The translations under genes and the position numbers were made by a program. A stretch of 64,000 nucleotides of DNA from Dipteris shenzhenensis. Taxonomy: Eukaryota > Polypodiophyta > Polypodiopsida > Gleicheniales. A model generated the notes under the pieces. The model had not been told where the DNA came from. It saw only the letters and a program-made list of their open reading frames with translations, and did no database searches. Position 1 is the first letter of the stretch. Each line of letters opens with the position of its first letter. The DNA lies in the NCBI GenBank assembly GCA_047967505.1, contig CM106541.1; one strand, given 5' to 3'. Below are positions 1 through 12,194 of this stretch, one piece after another.

Positions 1-1440
1 CACGTGCTATGATTGCTACAACACGAGTTTGTGGATTGTCACGAACTAAGGGCCAACCAAAAACACAAACTGAAAAAAAACCCTCGAAAAGTGTAAGACA
101 ATTCGAGACTAGAAACCAACTCTTGGTCCAAGGAATAGATAACATCTGTGCATAGAAACCATCCTACATAGCGTCCTAGTCGAAGCATCTATCTTGAAAC
201 TAAAGATGTTTCCCCAAAACTTTGGGCTCGTCAAAATCCTTAAGATTTGAGATCCCTATGAACACGGGCAATGACTGCAAGGAATGATAGAAGAGAAGGA
301 GGATTGCACAGGGCAGGAAGAAGAAGCATCTACAGAGCTTGTGCTAGGTAGAGATGGCAAATTGCAAGAGAATCTCACCCAGAGGGGCTAGCAATGATGG
401 CGAAATCTGAGAGAAGGATGCCCGGCACAAGAAGCGAGAAAGAGTTGAAGTAGTGCTGCGATGGAGTAGACTGTGCGCTGCTAAATTGCAATGAAGATAG
501 GATGTGCGGGGCTTTGAACAAGGGAGGGTAGGGGTTGTAAAACTGCTGGCCTGGGCTTTTGGTTCCGTAAAATCTTCCAAAAGCTCCAAAAACAAAATTC
601 GTTTCTTGGTTTTTTTCCCAAAAACATCTGCTTTTTTGGAAACCATACCTTCCCAAAGAAGCTTTCTCTTTTTTTGCCTTCCAAGGCTAAAACAAGGGCT
701 CTTGCTTTTGGCAATTGAAGCTTTAAAAATCACTTTCCAAAAACGAATTTCCAAAAGCAAAGCCAGTAGTTGCGCTGCATCCTAGCTCTTCTCCCTGTCG
801 CGCCATTTCCTAGCCTATCCAGGTCCAATTCGCATCACCCTATCTCCATCGTTTCTACTCAAGAATGATTCGCAACTAGATTTCTCCTTCCTAGGACAAA
901 CTCGTCTTCTCTCTTGCTGAGCCCAATTAGAATTCTCAACAATTGGCAACTAGTGCTCTTCTTTTCCCACATTCTTGGTGAATTCCTGTCTCTGGTTCAA
1001 TCTTCCTCCCCCCGAGGATCCCCTCCTTCCAAACATGACGAATTCACATCCCTAGTTGACGAAATCACAACTACTGCAAAATCTTCAGCAAACAGTGAAT
1101 TGGATCCATACGTGGAATTCGCCACTCCAACATCTGTCACACCCTCATGAAATCTAACCCTATCGAAACCATGGTCTAGAACACAAGAATCATGTGCAGG
1201 CAACTCGCCACCCAACCATGCTGGTAGCTCCTAGCTCTGCTCCCTCTCTGGCCAATGTGTGCAACTATGGCCCTGACCCTCCCTTTATAGCTTCACGGAA
1301 GAGTGCTCGCCAAGAAAAGCCAAGAAAAGCACACAAGCACCAAGAAAAGCGAAAAAACAATCCTGCTGACCCATGTTTCCACGGATAGCACTCTAGCCCG
1401 TCATCTGTTGGCCTGTCCTAGCGTGCACATGACACTTCCC
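1..1440. other. No gene recognised
   Basis: I see no supported gene here. Short open frames between 344 and 1,388 overlap on both strands and none shows a known domain. A short repetition of an AAGAAAAGC-like word occurs around 1,308-1,350. The stretch is more GC-rich than most of the left half, like the LINE remnant that follows. Confidence 0.5.
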
Positions 1441-2300
1441 TGAGAATGTGATGGCCTCGCACTGAAGCTGAGCGTCATTGGTATTGAAGATCATAACCTT
1501 GATTTTAACCAAGTTGACCTTCGGGTCTCAGCTATCATAGAAGGACTGCAAAGCTGCAAATGCATCTGTAGCACTATGTCATCGGCGAGAAAAGGCCTCC
1601 CTTGTCTGGCCTGCTATCAGTATCTGGCTATAGCTGCCTGCATGAAGAGCAGCCCGTTCCTCTAATCAACTGGGGTGAGAAACCCAACCTCCTAATATTG
1701 CCCTCCAAGAAAGTCCAGTCCACATCTTATCTTAATCCTTCATTAAGTATGATCACCAAAGGCTGAGACTCCTTACAGGACCAATCCACTGCCTCCTAAA
1801 ACGTAAGATTTGTCAGGGATGCTCTGCTCCTGGACAAAACCTACCAGGAAAGGTCTATAGATGCAGACTCAAGGCCTTGCCTAAGATCTAGTAGGCAATG
1901 TCAAGAGGGGATAAGCGGCCAACATTGCCTGATGCCAGCTCTATCGCCCCCCTTAGAGATGAGGCTTATCCATCCACAAGAGGGGGAGGGTGGCATTAGT
2001 CCAGAGTCCAATATCTCTTGCTAGGCCAGTCAAGCCACCAAATCCCAAAATTGTCAAAAGTAAATAAGGAAAAGTCCATCCTCTCCCAAATATTTGTGCA
2101 TTGGAAGAGCCTTTAGAGCCTCAAGCACCTCATTGTCAGTACATCGAGACCCCAAATGCCTCATCATGTCATCCCAAACAACCCTAGGGACCTAGGCCCG
2201 AACCTCCTCTCGTGCAGCCTCCACCTCGAGCGTGGATCTTCAAAACCTCACCAGAAGCCAGGTAAATCTGTCCCTCCTCATCACAAAGGTGTTGGAGCTG
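1440..2300 (-). pseudogene. L1-type LINE reverse transcriptase remnant
   Basis: Read on the minus strand, 2,010-1,920 encodes a run ending ISLISKGGDRAGIRQC, the L1 RT motif before 'WRPI'. Downstream come an ILGKAL-like block near 1,880, a VDWTFLEGNIRRLGFSPQ-like block near 1,720 and an NLVKIKVMIF-like block near 1,500. These are the expected successive L1 RT motifs in the right order. Several frameshifts and stops interrupt them, so the copy is dead. Upstream, near 2,160-2,090, a DNEVLEALKALP-like piece fits the sequence before the RT core. Family assignment rests on motif order, not alignment. Confidence 0.7.
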
Positions 2301-3402
2301 TGTTCCTGCTCATCTAAGCCATGTAGTCTAGAAGAACTAGTGGATCATCCTATCCCCCTGCTACACCCATTTGGCTATAGATTAATCACAGGAAAGCTCC
2401 ACTCATCTGGCCTCAGTTGTCTGAAGGTCAGCTCAAGCACACTCTTACCAGTTGATCAACAACCGAGAATCTCAACAGACTCCACAGGCTAGGTCCCGCC
2501 ACAACTCCCACTCCAGCTCACGTAAGGATTTGCTGCCAGCTCAATGCCTGCTCTTAAATGTCCACACTGCTCATGTGTATGGCATCCATAGTCCACTATA
2601 CCCCACCAACCTGTGGGAGCAGTCCTCAACACTCAGATGCGTGAGATCATCTCGCTCGCCTCCTCCTCCTGGTAAAGGAAGTCCAGGATATGCACTTCGA
2701 GCTGCAACAAGTTTCATCATGGCTGCTCAACACTAAGGGAAATGGAGAAGTGTCCTAACATAGTCATGCCTGACAAGATTTCCTGTTATGCTCTTGATGC
2801 AAAAACAATCCAATCTACTCGCTTACAATCCAAAAATTCATGCCTGACAAGCCTAACGACAAAGAGGGGCCTCTGACCCATACACAGCGCTCACCCATCA
2901 TGAGAATGTTCACTGGACTACCAACAAGGGCACGCTGAGGCTTTGTTTTAGTAACCTCTATGGCTGCACACTATCATATGGCATAACTTGCAACGATGTC
3001 AAGCTTGCCATTAGAGCTCAAGGCTTGTCCCAATATTTCTGATCTAATATTCCTTTAGTGAGGGAATGATATTGTCCATGCCCCTCCTCTACCCCCAAAT
3101 AAGGAAAAACACCGACTTCCTAGCATATACAGCAGATATTTACGAGAGTAATCCTCTTGACATGTTTTCAGCCAGGGCCGTTAACTTGCTGTTCAATTAC
3201 AACAAATTGAACGGTCAACGAAGTAGACCATGACAGATATATATTCAACATCGGAAGCCCAGCTGGATTACCTGGGGAGAAGACGAAGAAAGAAACCCGA
3301 TCAATTCATCCAATTCGGTGGCCATGCTGTGGATGAATTCCTTTTCGATGCAAAGCGTGTTCGAAGTTTATGGTGTGTGCTATATGTATTGGGACATAGC
3401 AG
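2301..3402. other. No gene recognised; possible LINE flank
   Basis: Mixed sequence with no supported frame. It could include more of the LINE (endonuclease side would lie here), but I could not recognise motifs. Confidence 0.4.
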
Positions 3403-3586
3403 TAACCTCAGTGAGGAGTTCAGTGTTGTCTTGCATAGCTAACCTCAGAAGGAGTTCATTGTTGTCTTGCATCTTCTATAATTGGGAGATGCTTATGCTA
3501 GCCAATAACCTCAGTGAAGGAGTTCATTGTTGTCTTGCATAGCTAACCTCATTGAAGAAATTCATTGTTGTCTTGCATCTTCTATG
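3403..3586. repeat. Minisatellite in an alternating A-B order
   Basis: Four copies of a unit built on TAACCTCAGTGAAGGAGTTC followed by ATTGTTGTCTTGCAT. Copies 1 and 3 end in AGC and copies 2 and 4 end in TTCTAT, so the array looks like a two-unit block that was duplicated. Unit length is about 37-40 bp apart from one copy with an extra ~28 bp. Confidence 0.75.
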
Positions 3587-4180
3587 AAATTTGTCTCGTA
3601 AAGGGGTTGTTCGTTGAGCATTGTGATAAAATTATTGAGGTTTGTTGGATGGCTGCCTTGAATTTTTTTTGAAATATCAAATTTCAAATGCTTTGATTGA
3701 TTAATTTTATATAAAAGTGATGTTGCTAGTGGAACGGAACTGATAGGAATTGGCCGGCCTAGGGGTCTGTGTGATTGCAAAGATTGTATGTTTAAAGGTT
3801 ATATTATGGGGAGAGAACCTTTAAGTCTATAAATGTTTGGATCTTTTTGGAAGCTTTTCAAGGTACACACTTTAAAAGCTACAAATGTTCTCTTTTGTGT
3901 ACCCTAGTTGCTCTTGTGAGGCTAAATGCTAATATGCCAAATGTTGGCTCACCGTCCATGGTTGATTCTTGCAAGTACTCTATGCATGGTGGTAGTGGTT
4001 GCTCCTTTAGTGTATGTATATTCCTTTGATATTCGTAGTTTGTGTCAATTTGTAAAAGGTCAACGTAAGTCCAGTATGCTATGAATTTTGCATAGTATTG
4101 GTGTCGAATAAGAACATGCATGAAGATAAGGATTTATGTATGTATGTTAAATACTATAAAGAGTGGACATGATGGATTTA
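3587..4180. other. No feature recognised
   Basis: AT-rich sequence without a supported gene or repeat. Confidence 0.4.
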
Positions 4181-4434
4181 AAACCAACATCATGACGTAA
4201 ATTGGGTCTCAAATTTGAAATTTTAATTGTGAGTTGAAGAAGGAATTGAAGCAAAGTCTCTAATTAGCACTAGAGAGAGAAGCTCTCTCCCACATTTGCT
4301 TACATTAAAACCAACATCATGATGTAAATTGGGTCTCAAATTTGAAATTTTAATTGTGAGTTGAAGAAGGAATTGAAGCAAAGTCTCTAATTAGCACTAG
4401 AGAGAGAAGCTCTCTCCCACATTTGCTTACATTA
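4181..4434. repeat. 127-bp tandem duplication
   Basis: Two adjacent copies (4,181-4,307 and 4,308-4,434) differ at one visible base (ATGACG versus ATGATG). Each contains the short palindromic run AGAGAGAAGCTCTCTC. The near identity implies a recent event. Confidence 0.93.
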
Positions 4435-5080
4435 AGGATAATTATTCCTATCATGAAGCATGGCATACGGACATATGAGGAAGATGAAATAGCAATTTGG
4501 TAACCATATTGACATATAGCATGAACATGATGGTGATTTTACAAACACAAACCATGCATTCATATAAAGGTCATGTATATCATGTGGTCATTATTTGTGA
4601 TGAGGTCCACTAACTTGAGGTGGTCCTTGGGTCCAGGGATACTTGTGGACTTCTAAAATGACAAGTCATGACCAATAAGGTGCTTTACATGGCAATAATG
4701 TTCACATTGTAAAGAGCATAGATAGGCCATAATATCACAATACGTTGAGTCAAAATTTTAGCTCTCTTTCCTTTCTTTTTATCTTTGATAGCATCTTCAT
4801 ACTTCTATACCAGAGGAGAACTATAAAAGAGAATAAGGCCAAGATGATGCAAGAGGCACAAGGGCCTATTAGATGAATAAAATTAGTTGGCATACGTGCA
4901 TAATTATTTATCACTAGTTTATCACTAGAAAGCATTGGGGAGATGATTCTCTGACTAACACTAATTTGACAAAGAGGTAGCATTAAGATTTGTGAAAGGA
5001 GGATTCTTTTAGAGTAGGTGTTCATGATGCCACTAGACACATCACAAAGAATGCTCCTTGAAATCTCTTGGATTTTTTAA
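4435..5080. other. No feature recognised
   Basis: AT-rich; the small open frames have no recognisable product. Confidence 0.4.
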
Positions 5081-5387
5081 GGCCTACCATAAAATTGTGT
5101 ACCTACAAGCAACAAAAATTCCTTTATCCCCCAGGTTGGAAAATGTAATGTGAGGACAAACGAAAAATATCCATCCCTATGACTCCTCGATATAGAGCCA
5201 TTGGTATAGGATCCTTGTTGTCTCTCTCTCTCTCTCTCTTTTTGAGGCCTACCATAAAATTGTGTACCTATAAGCAACAAAAAATCCTTTATCCCCCAGG
5301 TTGGAAAATGTAATGTGAGGACAAACGAAAAATATCCATCCCTATGACTCCTTGATATAGAGCCATTGGTATAGGATCCTTGTTGGA

Positions 5388-5391
<4 letters not shown>
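5081..5391. repeat. 165-bp tandem duplication ending in CT tracts
   Basis: Copies start at 5,081 and 5,246 with GGCCTACCATAAAATTGTGT. Both run through ATATCCATCCCTATGACTCC and end at GGATCCTTGTTG, followed by a CT tract. The first tract is about 20 bp and the second is the long microsatellite, so the duplication included the microsatellite edge. Confidence 0.93.
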
Positions 5392-5485
<94 letters not shown>

Positions 5486-5516
5486 CCTCCCTCCCGCTCT
5501 CCCTCCCTCCCTCCCT

Positions 5517-5563
<47 letters not shown>

Positions 5564-5610
5564 GCACGCACGCACACACATGCGCTTGCGTGCACACACA
5601 TACACACACA
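5391..5610. repeat. Long (CT)n microsatellite with CTCC and CA tails
   Basis: About 90 bp of pure CT is followed by CTCC repeats, a second CT run, then CACG and CACA repeats. The plus strand is almost pure pyrimidine for ~170 bp. The open frames across it (Arg-Glu or Ser-Leu repeats) are low-complexity translations, not genes. Confidence 0.97.
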
Positions 5611-7486
5611 CACACCCCCCACCTATCAATTGTTTATTTTATTTTCTTTGAGAAAATAGATCTTTATCTCTTATTTCTCCACAAACTTGAAAAAAACTCA
5701 GAAATGCATTAATTAGTCGGGAAGGGAGGAGGGGAGGGGTAATATGTATATTAAATGGTCTAAAAATCATAGTACGGCTATTGAGCTTCTGCCATCACCC
5801 ATCCATTTAGTACAAAGCTTCATCATCTCTACTAATAGAGTCTCATGGAACGTACCTCATGCCACCTCTCTTCTATGCTTACTTTTGATCCATTTTCACC
5901 TTGCCCAAACCAACCTCCATGCACTTGCAATTTGCACCTTGCTCTAATCTATAACTAGAGAAAGCTTACTCGAGGTTGATACAAATCACTTGTGACTGTG
6001 TAGAGTTTATATTTGCTACACATTCTAGATCTGTGCAGAGTGCATATTCACCACACTAGTCGTTCCAGCTACACTAGATTGCCATTATTTATAGGCATCA
6101 TGCGGAGTCCTTGTCTACTACATTGTTCATTCTAATTACAAGGTTGCTGCCATTTATAGGCAATTTTTGTGCTCAATGGCTCAAGGCATACCTAGTTCCT
6201 CAACATGAGGGCAGTTTGGTAGACTCAGCTCTCAAACTTTTGAAGTTTGCAAATATCTTGTGAGGTAAGACCGGGAACGGAACTCACTTGATGTGAATTT
6301 TGAGTTCACACTATAGGCGCTCTTTGCAATGTGTTACTCAAGTAGGTTCATACTTTTGAGCTGAAGGTCTCCCTTACATCAAGTATATCTGAGTTGAGTG
6401 CATTTTCATATGGAAGGCCACAACATTGCATTTCTAATAGTAATGAAATTAATGATGATATCTCTAGAAACCAAGATGAATAGGAAACTATTAGCAACTT
6501 AGCAATTTCACTCTACCACATGATCATGTAGCCAACCATTAATGCTAAGGAAGGTTTGCTTGACCCTATACAAAGGACAAATATAGTTGAAGAATGATTA
6601 TATTCCATCTTGTATTCACAAAAATTGCAAAGGTATACACATTGGTTAATTCATACTCTCTTGACTCTTGTTAATACAATGGTTCATTCATTATGTTTTC
6701 ATATATTGTTATATAATTATTTTCAATGCATGTGATTTTTTCTTAGAATTTTATACACTTCTCTTGTGAAAAACCGTGCTCAATTCTAAGTTATACATGT
6801 AAGAGCCGTTTGGCCACGTGTATTTGGCATATTAGGCCATGAAAGAGCTAGTGTATATAGTGGTAAGTATTTATGTATGTCATTATAAACCTAGTGCCTT
6901 ACTAGTCCCTATGTGATACATTCGTGCATTTTTAGCCCTTGTCACTTATTGTGTAAAATTTTCCTTTTGTTGTTAAGAAAATTATTTTTAATATTATCTC
7001 ATTATAAATGATGTTCTTTAATACCTTTGGGTTCTTTTCCCACTTCTTTTTAGAATTTTCATTCTCAGGCTATCCTTTTCTACCTATGTGTACTATAAGT
7101 TGAAGGCCAAAGGGCTTGGAGATCTATGAAGCATATGATAGGGTCACTTAGATGTTGTTGGGTGGCTTATTGAACTGACAAGCCAATTAAGTGGCTATAA
7201 GGTCTATAAAGATTGTGTTGCTTAGTAGTCAAAGCAACTCATCGTACCAATTCTTGAGTTAGTTAAGTTGAATTCTTTGGCTATGAACCTTGAAGAGTTT
7301 CTATGTGTTACCTACACTCTAATTTCTTGCTACATTTATGTCCTTGCTATTGGTGTGCCATCCTTCTTGGAGTTTCCATCACATTGCTCAAATATGGCTA
7401 TTGCTAAAGACATCATTGATCTTGGATCTGTTAGATATCAATGCTCCACTCTCATGTAACTACGTGGGAACCAGCTAACTCTACTT
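5611..7486. other. No feature recognised
   Basis: AT-rich intergenic-type sequence with no supported coding frame. Confidence 0.4.
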
Positions 7487-8045
7487 GTAAGACCCCCATA
7501 TGAGGAGAAGGCATTTGAGTAGCTCGGTTATCTAGTAGGTCCTGGTTTGGACACCAAATGGGGGCCATGTGTGGCCTAATGGCTAGACGGAGGTGGCACA
7601 CTGCCAACTAGGCTACATGCAAGTGCGGGAAGGCATCCCATGACTGACCGCATTGAGGGTAGATGGAGCATTTCCCGAGGCAGCCCACTCTTGGGTTGCG
7701 GGGCCCGTTTGAAGTCCCAGATGATCCTGGATGGCTGTGGGCCGAATGGAGATGGTAGGTTAGTTGCTCTATTTTACGCACTGGTTCTATCATGTGTCAG
7801 TGGCCTATTTCGAGACCGACCCCTAGTCGATCGTTTTGGGCAGACTGGGTCGGTCAGCCAATTGAGCCCAACCGACTACGACTGGTGGCTATATAAGAGC
7901 AAGCCCATGAAGCCCATTTCATCACTGGCTATAGCAACCCTGATTCCTTAGCATCCAGCCTCCGTCCTCTACTGTTTCTAGTTCGCCATCGAAGCTTCTT
8001 TCACAGGAGCGCACGGTTGGGAGGTAGCGCCATCTATTGTATCAG
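7487..8045 (+). mobile_element. LTR-like promoter segment
   Basis: The segment starts TGTAAGACCCCCATATGAGG, a TGTAA-ACCCC start common among plant gypsy LTRs, and is much richer in GC than its flanks. A TATATAA box at 7,890-7,896 sits about 400 bp in, as expected for the U3-R boundary. A shorter match to the start (TGTAAGACCC and GAGGAGAAG) recurs near 45,874. I found no matching right boundary, primer binding site or target duplication, so full extent is uncertain. Confidence 0.45.
7890..7896 (+). promoter_or_regulatory. TATA box of LTR-like segment
   Basis: TATATAA lies in a GC-richer context, ~400 bp after the TGTAAGACCC start. Confidence 0.45.
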
Positions 8046-10014
8046 ATCTACAGTAATCAAATTTTTGATTCTCCATACTATTTGTTTTCTCTCTTGCATA
8101 CGAGATCCTGTTATCTGTTGAGCACAGACGTTGTATTGTTTTCTTACAGGATCTCCCATTCCTCTTGTAGTAGCAGGTCTGTTGGTGACATCCATCTAGG
8201 TAGTGCTTTCCTTTGGCAATACCTTCATCTATATATGTGTTATCCTAAAATGTTGGGCTTGTCTCTCTCTTGCAAATTCTCTTGAAACCCTCTTGGAAAT
8301 ATCCTCATCGCAATGTGCCCACTCTCACAAAACCCCTATCGATGGGTGGACATATGGTTTCTATTGTAACCACTAAATCAAAGATCATGGGATAATAAGT
8401 GACTCCTTTTTTGTCATTGTTGCAACTTTTGTTGCATGGATGTCAAGTATGAATCTCCTTCTATGATTGTTATAAAAGAAGAGCATTGCATAGCTTTGCT
8501 TATATGTTGAATTATTTCTTTGTATGCTATGTCCTTCGTTTGACTAGCTGTCACTCTTTATTTGTTAGCATCATACTTCTTACTACATTTTCATCTGTAT
8601 GAAATTATCTTTTAGAAATGTTTTGAGCATCTCTTTTTATTTGTTTGAAACTCTTTGTTTTTATTATAAATAATTAGTATTTTAATAGTACTTGAAAGGG
8701 TCAATCAACATGGTATGCTCTAAATATCCCTTTTGTACATTATACGTTGACTTGTGTCCCTACCTAGCAGCCTCCAATTGTGCATTTCGCTATGTAATGA
8801 TCTCCCATATGTATGTTGCTAGCTAAGTCATGAATCAAAGGATTTCTAAATGGTAATGGATGATTTGTGTTTGACAATGCACTTACCAGACTGTCATCCA
8901 TTCATTTTGATGCCAAAACTAAAATATAAATGTTGCTTTCTCTTCTAATAAAGTATTACAACAATTTATTACATAGAATAGACATGTGATGCTATTGTTA
9001 GTTTCTTAAGAAGCCTTTCTAATCATATGCTCTATGATTACATGGCTAGCTAATGGGTTAATTAAAATACAAGGAAGGTATGGATTGATGTGTGTGCTTA
9101 AAAAGCCCTCATATTAGGAGACTTGTGGTATCAGATGTCACTTACTGCTATTGGGTTTCACTTACTACTAGTGGATGTAATGATGGTTGTTTTAAGCCCA
9201 TCATATGTTCTAGAGGGCACGATTGGACTTACATGTTGATATACAGTTGCTTGTCAATAGACAACCTACTAAAAGTTGGCCACATCTATCCATCAAAAGT
9301 GAAAAGATAGGATAAGGTATATGGATTGACTTCCCAACCAAATTAGGAAGCCAATGGGGCTATTTAGAAGTTTATAAAAGGCCTAGTTAGCTAGCCTTAT
9401 GGGCAAATCAGGCCATGTTGTATAACAATGCAAGGAGTGAACAATTTCTTGTAGATGTTTGAGTGGAGATATAGGAGAGAAAAATGAGATTATCATGTTT
9501 ATATGATTTATTTAGGTGTAATAGTGTCTAAATATTTTTGTTATCATGGCTAATATCAAGTAATGAAGGTCGTGGCTTTATCAATATATATGCCACATAT
9601 TGGTATAATATCATCCTCTACTAAGTTTTACTACTATTATAGTTCATGTAGTTGTAGAACATTCCTTACCTTAAATCTTGTGCCTTTTTAAAAAGAAAAT
9701 ACTATTAGTAACCCATATGCATAAGTGCTAGTAGTCTAATATCTACATTTTGGGACCCATATAGATGTCTTTGATTTAAGTTGTATGTAAATCCCTTATA
9801 CATTATTGGCTTGCATGAATCCTTCATGGAGTTATCCTTCTTGATTTAGTTCATGATCCACCTAGAGGGGTAGATCTATCCATGGGTTAGCCATGGTGGT
9901 GACCATCCCTTGGGCTTTCACATGGGCCTCATCAGATAGTAGCCACAATATGGCCCAAATGAAGGGGATGAAAGAGGTACACACTTTAGTGATGTTTTTT
10001 ATTTTAGTTAGTAC
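8046..10014. other. No feature recognised
   Basis: AT-rich sequence with no supported gene. Confidence 0.4.
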
Positions 10015-10511
10015 CATGACTATCACGACACGATTTTGTAGTCTAGATTGTATTAGGCTAGCATGATCAAATGTATTAAATTAGAAGGTAGGCTAGGTAG
10101 GTTTAAATGGCTAAATGCCATATGGATAATGTATTGGATATATTAATTGATATGGAATAAATGGTGCACTCACATATGTAGGTCCTAGGTTAGGAATGGG
10201 TAGGAATGCATGGGTGCATTAATAAATGGTAGGCATAAAAGAGTCATAGGCTAAGGGTAGAATAATGAGGTATGCCCAAGGGATGGATCCCAAGAGGCAT
10301 GAGAGGTTGTGACCTCTCATATGCATGGAGTGTATGTATGAGGCATTAGGCATTCATATGTGGTGTGTGGATTGCAGAAGCATTTTGAGTAGTTGGTCAT
10401 AGCAAAAGTACACTCACGTGGGCACTCCTTTCACCCCATTTGGAGGGCCAATGCTTCCCAATTTCTGCATCATTCTTTCACACATGTTCATCTTCCAACC
10501 GGTACATGACA
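10015..10511 (+). mobile_element. LTR of a gypsy-type element, related to the 58 kb LTR
   Basis: The right end ...ACATGACA at 10,511 is followed after two bases by a tRNA-Met primer binding site, which fixes the strand and the 3' boundary. The left boundary is approximate; ATCACGACACG at 10,021 resembles a mutated TGTCATGACA start. The LTR shares an 18-bp block GTCATAGGCTAAGGGTAG (10,243-10,260) with the chromovirus LTR (minus strand, 58,623-58,606). GGAGGGCCAAT and a TAGGTCCTAGG block appear in the same order in both. An AGGCATAAAAGAG motif near 10,231 may be the TATA region. No partner LTR was found downstream. Confidence 0.72.
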
Positions 10512-10513
10512 AG

Positions 10514-10526
10514 TGGTATCAGAGCC
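10514..10526 (+). other. Primer binding site (initiator tRNA-Met type)
   Basis: TGGTATCAGAGCC lies two bases after the ACATGACA end of the LTR. It matches the plant tRNA-iMet complement used to prime minus-strand synthesis. Confidence 0.85.
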
Positions 10527-11993
10527 AAGATCCTCTGACTGTGAGAGCCTACCATGTGGAAGTTGCAACAGTTGCTGACATCGGCATGAAGTAGTCAAGG
10601 AGAATCCAGAATCATCCATCAAGAAATTACCAGGGGGCTTTCCTTTTCCCCTCTCAAAAGTCAAATTTTTACAACTTTGTCTTTTGGGAGACGGTGACCT
10701 TTATGGCGCAATCCTAAGTCCTAATTTCTAAGCCCCTACGTGTGCTGGTTGGCCCCGAGAATCGTGCTACCCTCAAAATTTGATCACTCCCGCCGTGCTC
10801 TATGCAGGAGTACTAGGAACCCTCAAAACCACTACCTTTGCATCCGTTGTCTGTGCCCCTGTGTATCGGGTGGCGCGTCGGATTTGGCATCACAAAAAGC
10901 ATCGCGATGGCGTGCCCACGTGACCCTCTCCAGTTTGCCTCTCCTTAGTTCCCTGCAGACCCACTGGCCCTTGTAGCCCTACCACATGTCAGTGTAGGCC
11001 GCCATCATAAAGATGCCTGTGGGCACAACAGCCCTACGCGCCACATAAACAATCTGCCCCGCCGCCTACAAACCTGCCAACCCCGCTGGCACCATTGCCA
11101 TGTGTCGCCCAGCCAGCTCTGCACTGTGTAGCTTTTGCCTCAGCCGCCTCTGCCCCCTGGCCACAGTCTGTATTAATGTCCCCTCCCCTTTCATTACTTA
11201 CCCCCCCTGGCATTTCAAACCCCCCCCCCCCTTTTAGTTGCCAATCAAATTTTCCCCACACATAATTCGAAAATTTAAAACCTCCCCTCTCCTTAGTTCC
11301 CTCTAGGTTCCGTTTTATTTTCCCCCCCCTTACTTACTCCTAGTTCCTCATTTCCTCCCCTTTCCTCACATTGCAAAATGCAAAGAAATATTTTGATTTA
11401 AAGAAAAATAGAATTAAAAGGAGTTAAAACAAGGAGCTTAAGGAAAATTGAGATGAAAATAAAAGACAACAAAAGAAAAGGGAGATTATTGAGAAAATAA
11501 AGGGATTTTTAAAAAAAAGAAAGAAAAAAAAAGAAGAGAAGATATTAGAGACAAGGGCATGGTAGTTAAAAATTTGGAAATTGAAGCATTTTGAATAAAG
11601 CATGGTTGCTTCACAATTAGCAAGGAGGGGAATGCTACAAAACACTATTTAAAAAAAAAAAAATTGAAGGCTACAAAAGTGGAGGAAACTTGAATGAAGG
11701 CTACAAAAGTGACTTGCTAGAATGGAATACACAATTGCATGGTGATGACAAGGGTCAAACGATTGACCTACTTAAACTTAAGATGAGCATTTAGGACAAA
11801 GAATGAATTAATAATGCATTTGCATGTAGGATAATGAAGTAATAAATGCATTTGCATGTAGGATCATACGTAAAAATAGGAAAAACTCAAGAATGGAGCA
11901 TGTGCACAACTAGTTAGAAAACTAGAGATGGTTAAGTTATTCTCTTACATGGCCATAGGTGTTGGACTAGGTGGTGGATATGTAAGCGCTTAG
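10527..11993 (+). other. Non-coding interior after primer binding site
   Basis: Expected gag-pol is absent: I see no protease, RT or integrase motif here. The stretch has pyrimidine-rich runs (including a 13-base C run near 11,221), a purine-rich strand at 11,390-11,560, and short direct repeats such as GAAGGCTACAAAAGTG (twice near 11,665-11,710) and ATGCATTTGCATGTAGGAT (twice near 11,815-11,865). It could be the interior of a non-autonomous large retrotransposon derivative or simply decayed sequence. Confidence 0.4.
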
Positions 11994-12194
11994 TAAGGTC
12001 GGGTGACCTTAGAGAGATCTCAAGTAATTGGTATGTTGACGCATGACTATGGGTGGATCCACAATTAGACCTGGTGGTCTAGAATGAGTACTCAAGCAAG
12101 ATCTGGTGATCTTGATCTTGTAAGTTAGGCATATCTTGTAAGTCTTAGGTCTGATCAACCTAAAACTAATGGTTCCAAACTGGTCACTTGGAAC
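11994..12194. repeat. Row of five short hairpins with TGGT-type loops
   Basis: Within 201 bp there are perfect short stems of unrelated sequence. TAAGGTC-GGGT-GACCTTA is at 11,994-12,011, TAGACC-TGGT-GGTCTA at 12,066-12,081 and CAAGATC-TGGT-GATCTTG at 12,097-12,114. TTAGGT with ACCTAA around CTGATCA is at 12,145-12,163, and GTTCCAA with TTGGAAC around ACTGGTCAC is at 12,172-12,194. Four loops contain GGGT, TGGT or ACTGGTCAC and the other contains TGAT. The pairing is visible directly; function is unknown. Confidence 0.7.

Noticed and set aside
2325-2345. Vector polylinker contamination (TCTAGAAGAACTAGTGGATC)
   Set aside because: Close to but not identical to a cloning-vector polylinker, and the flanks are ordinary sequence without further vector match.
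5289-5712. Open frames of Arg-Glu or Ser-Leu repeats
   Set aside because: They are translations of the CT microsatellite on both strands.
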